DNA of 64,000 nucleotides from Branchinecta lynchi (taxonomy: Eukaryota; Arthropoda; Branchiopoda; Anostraca; Branchinectidae), in the NCBI GenBank assembly GCA_023053575.1, contig JAKZAP010000006.1, forward strand, positions 17,493,280 through 17,557,279, written 5' to 3'. The position numbers were made by a program, and so were the translations under genes. Of the stretch, positions 23,372-34,900 are shown piece by piece (positions within the stretch are counted from its first letter, which is position 1; each line of letters opens with the position of its first letter). Under the pieces are notes generated by a model. It saw only the letters and a program-made list of their open reading frames with translations, was not told the origin of the DNA and ran no database searches.

Positions 23372-25306
23372 CTGGGTTGCGACATGTCGCACGATAGTTT
23401 GATTTGTTTGTGTCACTTTTGTCCTACGTAGGACATAAAAATCACTCTATTTCAGAAAATTACCAAATTTGTCATTTTTGCAGCAGTGATTCCGACCAGA
23501 AGTGACTATTTCAAGGTTTTTATGGCACTTGCCCTTCGGCCAAGTGCCATATAGCGATCGCAATTTCTGTCCGTCCGTCGGTCTGTCGGTCTGTCGGTCT
23601 GTCCAGGTTTTGCTAGTTCGGGCACTTCCACATAAGCTAGGACGATAAAACTTGGCAGGCATATCAGGGACCCCAAATGATTAAGTTGGAAATAGTCACT
23701 TCCCCGATCCGAGCACCGTGGGGGGAGTGGAGGGAGGGGGAATCCGGAATCTTGAGGTATTTTTAACTTTTGAACGAGTGATCGGATCTCGATGAAACTT
23801 GATATTTGGAACGACCTCATGCCTCAGACGACCCACTTAAAATCCGAACCGGATCCGGTGACTTTTGGGGGGAGCTGGAGGGGGCAACCGGAAATCTTGG
23901 GAAACGCTATGAGTGGAGGGATCGAGATGAAACTTGGTGGGAAGACACCTAGCAAACACTAGATACATCATTGACATAACCGAGCCGATTCGGGCACTGT
24001 GGGGGGGAGTGGAGGGAGGGGGAATCCGGAATCTTGAGGTATTTATAACTTTTGAACGGGTGATCGGATCTCGTTGGAACTTGATATTTGGAAACACCTC
24101 ATGCCTCAGACGACCTACTTAAAATCCGGACCGGATCCGGTGACTTTTGGGGGGAGCTGGAGGGGGCAACCGGAAATCTTGGGAAACGCTATGAGTGGAG
24201 GGATCGAGATGAAACTTGGTGGGAAGACACTTAGCAATAACTAGATACATCATTGACATGACCGAGCCGATTCGGGCACTGTCGGGGGAGTGGAGGGAGG
24301 GGGAATCCGGAATCTTGAGGTATTTATAACTTTTGAACGGGTGACCGGATCTCGATGAAACTTGATATTTGGAACGACCTCATGCCTCAGACGACCCACT
24401 TAACATCCGGACCGGATCCGGTGACTTTTGGGGGGAGCTGGAGGGGGCAACCGGAAATCTTGGGAAACGTTATGAGTGGAGGGATCGAGATGAAACTTGG
24501 TGTGCAGACACCTAGCAAACACTAGATACATCATTAACATAACCGAGCGAATTCGGGCACTGTGGGGGGAGTGGAGGGAGGGGGAATCCGGAATCTTGAG
24601 GTATTTATAACTTTTAAACGGGTGACCGGATCTCGATGAAACTTGATATTTGGAAAGACCTCATGCCTCAGACGACCCACTTAACATCCGGCCCGGATCC
24701 GGTGACTTTTGGGGGGAGCTGAAGGGGGCAACCGGAAATCTTGGGAAACGCTATGAGTGGAGGGATCGAGATGAAACTTGGTGGGAAGACACCTAGCAAA
24801 CACTAGATACATCATTGACATGACCGAGCCGATTCGGGCACTGTCGGGGGAGTGGAGGGAGGGGGAATCCGGAATCCTGAGGTATTTATAACTTTTAAAC
24901 GGGTGACCGGATCTCGATGAAACTTGATATTTGGAAAGACCTCATGCCTCAGACGACCCACTTAAAATCCGGACCGGATCCGGTGACTTTTTGGGGGAGC
25001 TGGAGGGGAGAACCGGAAATATTTTAAAACGCTATGAGTGGAGGGAACGAGATGAAACTTGGTGGGAAGACACCTAGCAAGCACTAGATATATCATTGAC
25101 ATAACCGAGCCGTGCTTACTCGTAACAAGTGCCATATGAGCTCGTAGCTCTTGTTTTTTATGAAAGTAAAATTAAGATGTGTAATTTTTACAGAGACGAT
25201 TCCGACCAAAAGGGCATATTTCATGAAAATAAATTTCACTCCCAATTCACTCTCTGTTTTGGGCCAAAAGTCACTCTCTAAATATTTTTGATGTGTGGCA
25301 ACCCTG
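23372..25306. mobile_element. hAT-like MITE split by a pearl insertion
   Basis: Left end CTGGGTTGCGACATGT, right end GATGTGTGGCAACCCTG. The 8-bp flanks CTCCAGTG (23364-23371) and CTCCCGTT (25307-25314) match at six positions. A reverse-oriented, uninterrupted relative is at 36307-36629. The insertion 23521-25158 separates TTTCAAGGTTTT from TATGAAAGTAAAA. Confidence 0.72.
23521..25158 (+). mobile_element. AAGTGCCATAT-family pearl-like element, young copy 3
   Basis: Left hairpin TATGGCACTTG...CCAAGTGCCATA and GTCGGTCTGTCGGTCTGTCC microsatellite. Then about five near-identical units of roughly 282 bp (GGAATCCGGAATCTTGAGGT near 23740, 24021, 24302, 24584 and 24865). Right end ACAAGTGCCATATGAGCTCG plus TAGCTCTTGTTTTT. 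The similarity of the units points to recent array growth or gene conversion. Comparison with the intact MITE shows insertion in a T run. Confidence 0.85.
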
Positions 25307-25832
25307 CTCCCGTTGCGGTGCAAAACTTTCATTGCTCGGTAAGGACATGTCAGATTTTCGACTCATCAACTTCTGGATCTGTTTTACTCTATCTGTCATA
25401 AGTAAATGACACAATGAGGACTTTCAGCGCTGAACAGGAGTATAGTGAATTGTGGAGGAAAAGTTAGATAAGGAAAATTCATCTTGATCCGCATTCCTTT
25501 GTTCTCCCGGGCCGCGTGATCGCCTTCTCTGACGGGCTATAGGTCGAGTCTACTTTTGTGGTCTGCGGTATTCGTCAGATTGATATTTGTTTAGTCGTAT
25601 CCTTGTCTCATCTTTTGGAGCTAGTTTTGTTTGGAAGTTTTCTGTGTGGTGTTCTGCGGTAAATGTATGATTAGTTGTGTTGTTCCTTGTTTATTAACGC
25701 AAAGGGTGGGTGTTGCAGAATGTTTAGATTGCTCTTTATTTGCAAGATAGTGCTAATGAAGGCCTTGCTAGCTCGGTTGTCAGTTAACTACTGAATACTA
25801 GTAGTAGCTCTGACTCGCTTCTGCTATTTCAG
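25307..25832. other. Upstream of TRIP11 exon a; no exon recognised
   Basis: Ordinary non-coding sequence leading to the polypyrimidine tract of the 25833 acceptor. I found no start codon with an exon-like context here. Confidence 0.3.
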
Positions 25833-25929
25833 GCTGTACGACCGTCTAACGATGGCGACTTCGAGGAAGAAAGGAAGCTACTTCTCAGAAGGATTCAGGA
25901 AGTTTCAGCAAAGCTCCAGAAAACAACGA
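25833..25929 (+). CDS. TRIP11: TRIP11 exon a (first exon seen)
   Basis: Acceptor CTATTTCAG precedes it and donor GTAAGTTC follows. It opens at phase 0, encodes AVRPSNDGDFEEERKLLLRR and a further short helical stretch, and leaves phase 1 (A), completed as AGT (Ser) by the next exon. The charged, Leu-rich helix fits a golgin coiled coil. No exon to its left could be recognised, so this is not claimed as the gene start. Confidence 0.75.
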
Positions 25930-28900
25930 GTAAGTTCACACTGGGAATTTGCATTCTTCGATTTTTAGTTGTAATGGTCGTGTTCAAAATGAAATTCCAG
26001 TACAGACTTTTACGATTATTTATTTATTAATTTGTTAAAAAATGTCAGTGTTTTTACGGCCCCTTTGGGTTTTAAGCTAAGGGCGGAAGAGGACCCTTGC
26101 CAAGAAGGGCCGGATTGTCGCCAGTAAAAAATTCAGCTTACTTACCATACAACCTGTATCACGGTCAGATAAGGCTGATGGAATATTTGTGCACCAACAA
26201 ATTTCCTGGTAAAATTTAATTACCGTGATTGTACCTTTGGTTCGTTATCTCATTGGAATATTAAGCCAAATGTCGGACACATTTATTGTCGGACATACGT
26301 TTATTGGCGAAGTTGTTGGATTTGCTTATATTGACCATTACTTATTTTCCTCCAATCGTGTCCTCGACGGATAGATAATACGGCTGGAGTCGCTTGGCAA
26401 AAGGGGGGGGGGGGTAATATCAAGCGGCAATCGTCTCATGGATGTCTCTATGTCGTGAATTCCCTTCCCTTTCCCCGGGCAAACTTATATAACCTGGATC
26501 AAGAAAATCAGACCTCCCCGGGTTTGGGATCCTTGGAAATTTTGTTTCATGTAGGAGAGTGTCCTGTCTAGAATATGTGCCTGACAAGAAAAGCGAATCT
26601 TTTCTGCACTGATTTTTGGAATCTTACTTCACGCACCTTATATTACACGTATTTGTCTACTAATCCTTTCTTTGAAATTATCCTTATGTCACTATACTTA
26701 ATATATCCTTCGTATACGGTTGGGTTGAAATGCAAGTGGCATTGATACCCCGCAGCATACATCCGGTGCGTACAGTCCCACTTCAGCTTACTTTTCAGTA
26801 TGGCAAACCCAATGAATCGCTCCATTCATGACCACTTGAAGTGTTCACTAAGACCCTTGTAAATTACTTGTTATTCAACAAATTTATCTATGTAGCAGGC
26901 TTGTTCAACTAAGCAGGTCTCATCAGCATCTTGTTGCCAGATTAGCTTCAGTGGTTAGTAGACATAAATTGTGGCTGATCAGACGAATGGTCGAATGCGT
27001 TTGCGTTGGTGGATTTTAAAGGTCTTGAACTCTCTGGTAAACTATCAATTAGATGATCTTTTCGAGGATCTTTTCTGCGTCTATAGTGTGCGCCATGCCG
27101 ATATCGTGCGGTTTAAACCGACCTTTGGCCAAAGGTCATCATTATGGTTTTTGGTAAACGGAAGACTGGGATAAGGGGAAGCGCGTGATGCAATAGGAAC
27201 CAAGGGCAATCCTTGAAGCCTGCTGCAACACGAATAATTATCAACATTACTTATCACCGAGGAGCTAACGGAACTGTTTGTCTTGCGACAAAGTATGGCT
27301 TCAGTACCATTCGCGAGGCGCATGTAACTACCGACGAAGCACCTTGTTCTTTAAAACCGTTAGACTATTATCCCCTCGACTTATCTGGTTTCGTAGGTTT
27401 AGTCTGAGGAATGAAGTTGATTGTTGTAACTTTCTCCAGGTGAGGCCAGCAGTCAATCTACTCGGCTGCAGCGACAGATTGAGGACCTTGAAATCCAGCT
27501 GAAAATACTGCAAGGGGATAAAGATAATGCTGTACAGCGCGCGAGGGCCCTAGAGAAGTACGAGAGCGAAGCGGCCAACTTGCGCCTTCGCCTCAAGAGC
27601 ATAGAAGAAAGCTACGATGACATTCACGGTCAGTTTGACCGACTTCAGGCTCATCTGCAAACAGTTCAAGAAGGCGCAGACCAGAAAGGGATTGAGATTG
27701 CCAGAATCGAGGAGGCGCACAACAGACTGAACGAAGAGATCGTTCTCTTGAAGCGGGTGAATGAAGATCTGGAGACGATGCGGGTCGTTGAATCGCGGAA
27801 GGTCTCTGAAGAACGGGAAGCTGCTGAGAAACGCTTTAAGGCAGTAGTAGACGAGCTTGCATCACTTCGACTAAGCCAATGTAACAAGATTGACACCCCA
27901 GCGACTCTGGACTATGATGATCTCTTCGACAAAGTCAGTTTTCAGATTCAGTCGGAAGCATCGGAGTCTGCTGTAAGCTTCGTTAGAAAGCTGGAGGGTT
28001 TCTTGAAAGACATCAGTAGCTCAGGTTCCAGCTCGAAAAGCTCGATTGACGCACTTGAAGACGGATTGGCTCAGCTTGCCGCGTATGAAGAATTCGATCT
28101 AGTGAAGTCCCCGAAGGACTCTGCAACACAGACAGAGGTATCTACGACAACGGCAAGTTCTTCCCCAACACCTTCGACGTTAGGGAGCACCAGCACCCAA
28201 ACGGATATAGCCGGTTTTGTCGATGTTACTTTCGATCATAAATCTACCAGCGGCGACACCCGGTCCGTCGACAGTCAGACTCCCGAAGAGAAGACGGTCT
28301 GCGTGGACAGCCAAACAGACGAAGACCAAAGGCCGGCAGAGCCTTCAATGGAGGCATGCTTCACACAGACTGAGCAGGTCACCGTAAGTGTTGACAGCCA
28401 AACAGATGAAGACCTTAGATGGACGTTACCTTCCGTGGATACCTCCTTTACCCAAAAGGAATCCGATTCCCTGGGGCTTCTCGGAGTCCTGTCGTCGGCA
28501 CCCCCTTTGCCGGAACTATCGAACATGAGCTCTCAAACATTGATTATTGACAACATCGACATCTCAACCTCCTGTGATATAATTGGGGTGGACAGCACCT
28601 GCCAGACGGAGATCCAACAAGATACCCATGCGAATCAGACAGAAGGAGCGACGATGTCAGATCAGTCGACTACCTACGAGGCATTTGTCAGTAACAGCGA
28701 TTCTCAGACTGATACCGTTGACGTCTCCGAACCTAGGCTAGCCATTCGTCTGTTCCTGAGCTCGTTCACAGACACGCCCTACGCACCGGTGGTTTCGAAG
28801 CTGGAATCGGAACTTGGGGGGCTTGCTTCCGCCGACCGCACGCTCGCCCTACTGCTTGATTTGATCGTGGTCACCTACAGGCAACTGAGTGAAGATCTGG

Positions 28901-31900
28901 ACGCAAAGCTGTCCTTGCAGAATCAGGTTGGAAAATTACAGGGAGAGAGAAATCAGCTGATCCATGCTCTGCAACAGAAGCATCAGGAGAGCCTCAGCTA
29001 TCATTCCGAAGTCCAGAAACTGTCCAAATCCCTGCAGGAAAATGTTCGAAAGCGTCAGCTCGTGGCGGAGGCATCGGTCCAGTTCAACGGATTTTCGGAC
29101 ATCCAAGACGAGGTAAGTTGTAATGTGTTGAAATAGTAACATGAACTAAAAAAAAGACGGAGCATTTCTGATAAAAGATCGAATTTAATTTTGCTTTGAA
29201 ATAGCGTAATTTGAACTGAAATAGCTTAATTGAAGTAGCAGTGTTTTAGTATTTGGACCGGAACGAAAAATATTAGAAGCTCGGTTCGATAGAATTTAAT
29301 AGCAGTTTTGCAAGAATTGAGCCACTAACGTAGATGTAGGCCTTGGTTAGGCTCCTGCAGGCGGAATTTCTAAGAGCCGGCTGTGCTCACGTCTCTTATA
29401 AAGACGTGTTTTTAAAATTTTAAATTTTTACATTTTTGGGATCCTATCGAAGTCTTTGGTCTTGTTTTAAGTTGCCGCTGGTTCCTCATCAAAACATACA
29501 TAACCGGAATATGATTAAAATGGCCATAACTTGAGTTCGTGAAATGACCATCCGATTTCTAAGTATCTAAGTATCCGATTCTAAGTATCGGTTGCCTTAG
29601 CTTTAGCGTGAGCTTGCGTGACGAGCATAAAACCAATTTCTTAATTTTGGGTTATCAGTTATCAGACATAATTACACCGTTACATGACAATCCTCTATTG
29701 TGGCAATCAGTGGCGCAATTTGGATACCGCTGGCATTGTTGTTCGATAGCAATGGGGATTATTCGTATTTTTCGGAATATATTGGTAATCGGGAAAAGTT
29801 AAGTTCTTAGCTTTTTGAGACAAGTTTAAATTCGTTTTCGAATTTGCATGGTATCTCGTGTATACATTTTGTAAGCCGGGCGAACCGGGTGAACCGGACC
29901 TCAACAGTGGAAATTTTAAGCACCTACCTCGGACTACCCTACTGGAGGAGGTGGGTTGAAGGTTTAAGGATACATTTTCATCACAGTGTCTTAGCCTGAG
30001 CTGGGAGCTGCCGTAACGAGCTTCCTAAAAATAATCTTACCTGTTAGATAGCCTAGTAACAGATACACTCTCCCAGCTAAATGAAAAGGTGCCAGGCGAT
30101 TGCTCTGCGAGCTGTGCGTTAAATCGACGCAAAATTTTACGCCAGGGCGTGTGTTTTGTCGGCCGGAACCGGAACATAGAAGCTTACTGGACCGGGTAAT
30201 AGTAACTTGTTAGGCGAAAGATTATTGGTCCGTGACATACACCTCGTTTCCGTCACGTCGTTGTCTGTCTTTCATGTTTAGTTCAGTTTTTAAGTTTGCC
30301 GTCGCATGAGAGGTCCTGGTATCAGTCCTAGTATCGTTGCAGTGAAGTCGAACGAGCTGATACCTTTAGTCTGTTGTGATAACTCGTACCAGTCGGGTTC
30401 TCTGGTGCCAGTTATGTTGTGAATGTGGTGTGGTGATTATCCGTAGGCCGACTTGATTTCGTTGGAAGCCGGACATTTTTTTTTATATTGGGGGGATAGC
30501 AATAATGGCACAGAGAAGTTCAGCGCAGTAGATCACTAGGATAACATACATAATGTTGCAGAGTAGGCACATTGGTCGACTGTCCTCCCTTTCGTAATTT
30601 GTGAAGCACGTGAACAGGAGAGACTCGTTTGGCGGATGATAGCACATTTAACATTCTTTTAAAAGGAGAGATATTAAGTTGTACAGTGCTTCAGTGGTGC
30701 TTCTTTAAACGTTAGTTAGCTTTTCATCCTCTTTCTGTAACAAAAGTCAACTACCAGTCAGCCAAAGTATCTTATAAAGGGCTTACAAGAACATATGCAA
30801 TGGACGGTTTGGGTCTTCACTTTATAATCTAGCCCTTAACTGCACTGTTCAAAGTTAACTAAAGTTCAAAGTAGCAAACTTCTACTCCGACGAAGTTCTT
30901 AAGTGTAATAATGTTGTAGCTTCTAATGAGGTTTGGAAATTCGACTTTAATACAATCACGACCCCCTGGTCCTATCTTGCCGTCTCGATGTTTATCTTTG
31001 GAGCTGGGGCATAAGGATATATGAGCATGGTCACACTTGGCTCATTTCCTGTTTTGGGTTGCAAGAGTAGAAAAAAGAAAAAGAACAAGATACAACTAAT
31101 TCTGAATGTTGTCGTTTTAAATTTAGGAGATCAGTTAGAGCAAAACAGCATATATAATTATGTTACAGGAACCGTAATTAACCCCTAATTGCAGTCTGCT
31201 CATTATCCCCAAGCTGCCACAAAGCCGATCAAATCTTACGTCCCTTAGGGATTTTTAGTTGTTTGTCGAATAGGCGGCTTTTTGAGTCCAGTGTGACCAA
31301 ACTCTAAAAACAGTTGCTTTCCCTCGTAAATACAAGGGCTTTAAGGAGAGCTCTACCCTCTAGGTGACACGATTTTAGTAGGTAAAATCGCGAAGGGTTT
31401 GGAATATTCATGGACATCACCAAGAAGTTGAACAAATTTGGGGTTTAGGATATCGATTCACCTAATTGATAGTCAACGGATGTCTCCACACCGATCTAGA
31501 TTATGGAATTCCTGGCGCCAGCGATCGTGTTGTGTAATAACGTATTGAGTATTTTCATCATGTAGGTAGTTCAGTTGAAAGAACGTGAAACGCTGCTAAC
31601 TGCCGAGGCGATTAACTTGAAGCAGACGGTTGAGCAAATCCGGAATAGGCATAACTCGGAGCTTCTCAGTTTGAAGGAAAAACTAAGGGATACGGAAGAA
31701 AAGCTGCATAACTCGCTAAGGTAAGACATGTTCAGTGCAATAATCCAAAAAGGACATTGCCTACATATCGCCCCGCCCCTCAAAATGGAGAAAACCCGTA
31801 TGGGAAATCTTGATGTGGATTCGCAGGTTAGTGCCATTGGCCTTTCACAGGGTACGCGCAAACGCGTACTCTTACTCCCTTTCAAGCAAACTCTTCAAAT

Positions 31901-34900
31901 TTTTTTAGGTATGAAATGTTTTCCCAGACGAATTTTCTACCATTTTGATTGTAATCTTTATAATAGCAAGGCATTTAGACGCAACAAACTGTTGTAAATG
32001 TTGCAATAAAATACCAAGTACAGCCAAGTGCCGTAAAAGTAGATTTGCTTTCACGAGCTTTTTCATGCATTTTTGCAGTTTTTGCCCCTGTCAGTATTTA
32101 AAAGCTTTTGATAATTTCATCGACAGGACCGTTTGTACAGCTGGAGAACGCAATAAACAGCTGGTAATCAGCCAGAAAATGGAAACCAATTTGAGTAAAA
32201 ATTAATTCGCCGTCAATGCGGGTTTGCTTTACTGCGGGCATTTTCTCGCTTTACTTTCGATATTTTTTTTAGTAGAGAAGTTGTTCAGTGTTTGCTTGGT
32301 ACATGGACTCTTTCTTCATTTGAATAATGTCCATGGGACACTGGTAGTCATTGGAGGCTACACTGTTATATAAATCAGAATACGAGACCTATTTTAATTA
32401 TTATTTAGTATGGTAGTAGTAGTAGTTTATTACACTATGGCCTTGCTGCCATGGTAAATCACAAAACTGTAGAACAAAACTTACATGTGTTACACAATCC
32501 AAACCTGAAACCTAAACTATAGAAAGTGCCCCCTGTGCGACAGTCCCATGAATCTACTAGTCGGCTTGTCCTTGTTATGGCTTTCTTAAATATAATATAA
32601 TTGAATTGAATTGAACCTTTCAAGATTTTTAATTCCAAGACAAGATTTTTCTCCCAACCTCTGTACCAACCATTATTTTCCCCCGTAGGCTACTCCACCA
32701 CAAAAACATCCATCCTTAAATCTTTTAGTTCTTCGCAATCAGTCATAAAATGTTCAGTATTTTCTAGCGCCTGCCCACACATTGGGCAAGAGAAAAGCCC
32801 ACCCATCACCCTAGCTTTTCCTAGGTATTTTCTTCTTTCTCCAAGTGGCATGAAATTCGATCGCACTGAACCCGTTTAACCTCCTTTTTTAGACCCGCCT
32901 TAAAGTATGTCTCCTCCCCCCAAGCATCTGTGGCCTTTGCGTAGAGCTCCAGGGGCTCAGACGTCATTTCAGCATACCAAACTTGCCTTTCTTCGTCCTC
33001 CAGCCGCTCTCTTACCATTTGCGCTATGACTCCTCTCTGGTTACCGTTAGCCTTCCCCTCATTCCATAGCGAGGAGAGTCCACAACTGTCTATAATTGAC
33101 TTAACCTGCACAGGCCATAGTCGCGTTTTTTGCAATCGCTTGGAACGAAAGTTGCCGTTTTTTGCGATCGACTGTCGACTGGAGGTCCAGTCGATCCGTT
33201 TTTTGTCGCTTGACTGGAGATCGACTGGGAACAAAGTCAACAGTCAATCCGATGCACCTTTCTCTTGGAGGTCCAGTCAAACTTGGTGCCAAATTTTGAA
33301 AACTCAAACATGTGGACCCAAAAACGTACATTTACACCTCAGGAAGCGCCAGTACTGCAGCAGTTTCAGAGACTGCCGAGGGAAGAGTTGTGGGGATGGA
33401 CTGATTTATGGACTGATTTAGACCGTTTTTTGAAGGCTTGTTCTCGCTCCCCTATCAAGCGACAAAAAACGGTCAACTGGATGAACCCGGGAACAAGTCC
33501 CAATGGCCAGTCGAGCTGTAAAAAACGCGACTCATGTCCCTTTCCTCTTATCTTCTAATGCCAGTTCAAACGCTTTCCTTACCAGTCTGTTATATTGCAT
33601 AGAAGCTAGTCTTTTCTAGTATTTTACCATACTCAACAATGTTCTACTCCTAAGTGCTAGTAATCATATATCCCCTCTTAACGCTATCCCGTTGAATTTC
33701 TCGCTCAGCCCTAGCATTGGTTTGAAATAACTTAGCTGAATTCTTTCCATGTTCTTTGGTTTATCCCATCCCCGCCCATAATGCGTAACCGATACCAACT
33801 TCGTATTAAGAACACTTCTCTGCAGTCGTATATCCGTGGCCCCTCTCCTTCACTCTACTTCTAAGCAACGTCCACAGCACAATTTGACCTTTTCCAACTG
33901 CCATTGGTTGTTATTGGTTGCCAGATTAGAACTTATGCAAGTCAGGATTCCCTGTAAAGATTGATTGTAGAAAATAGTGAAAAAGAGTATACTGCCTACT
34001 TTTACTGCTGAATTCCAACTAAGTTCTAATGGTTTTATTCGGGATTTTGATTCGTTTATGGTTAGATTTCGTCTGAACTTTGTTCTGTGCATTTTCATTG
34101 AAATAATAAGAAATCATCGAAAATATCGGATGACTTAAAATGCTCGAAAATGCATTTTCACTGAAATGGTAGTAAAGCATCGACAACATCGGATAAGTTA
34201 AACTGCTCGGGAACGCTAGACCTACAGTCGTGACTTTTACCGCAGATTTCCGGAAATTAGACCACGGATGTACTCAAATCTGAAAAAGGACAACCAAACT
34301 CTTACTAGTCTTACAAAGGTTATAACAGTTATTGCTTCGAAATTTCGGGAAGATTACAAGGGCTACGATTTACTGTGAAAGACGGATCTGAATCTCCCAG
34401 TCTGGAGTGTGCCTAGCACCAATATGAAAGAGAGACTACAATTCACTGTCATTTAGCATTTCTGGGATAATCTTCATCTGAGGTATGGCGGCGTCTCAAG
34501 CGACTAATTCTCCTGCTAAGTTAGGATTTGTTCAGTGTAGATATTGTTTTCTTTTTACAAAAAACAAACAAACACGGTAAGTCAAAAGGTTGTCTACCCT
34601 AGTATCTTTGGACACCTTAAATTCTATGTCTGCTCTCCAAGTTAAGTCTTGTCCGTAGGGCTTGGATTCCTGTCACCCTCGACCGATAGTCCTGGTTTGT
34701 CTTTGAAGATGCTTATTGATTAGTCAAAAGAGATTTTTGTTCTTGGCAAGGCCCTTTTTCAGGCCGTAACTAAATATATGGAACATGTGATCATATTTTA
34801 CGCATTGTGAAGTTGGAAAACCAGCCTAAAGCCGGTTTCACATTAACGCGTCGCTTTGATGCCTTTCGTATGCGTGTATACTGAGTTGCGTACAGGTTGC

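Noticed and set aside
33026..33558. Plus-strand frames of 131 and 97 codons
   Set aside because: They lie largely inside a 414-bp MITE with clear inverted ends and target duplication.
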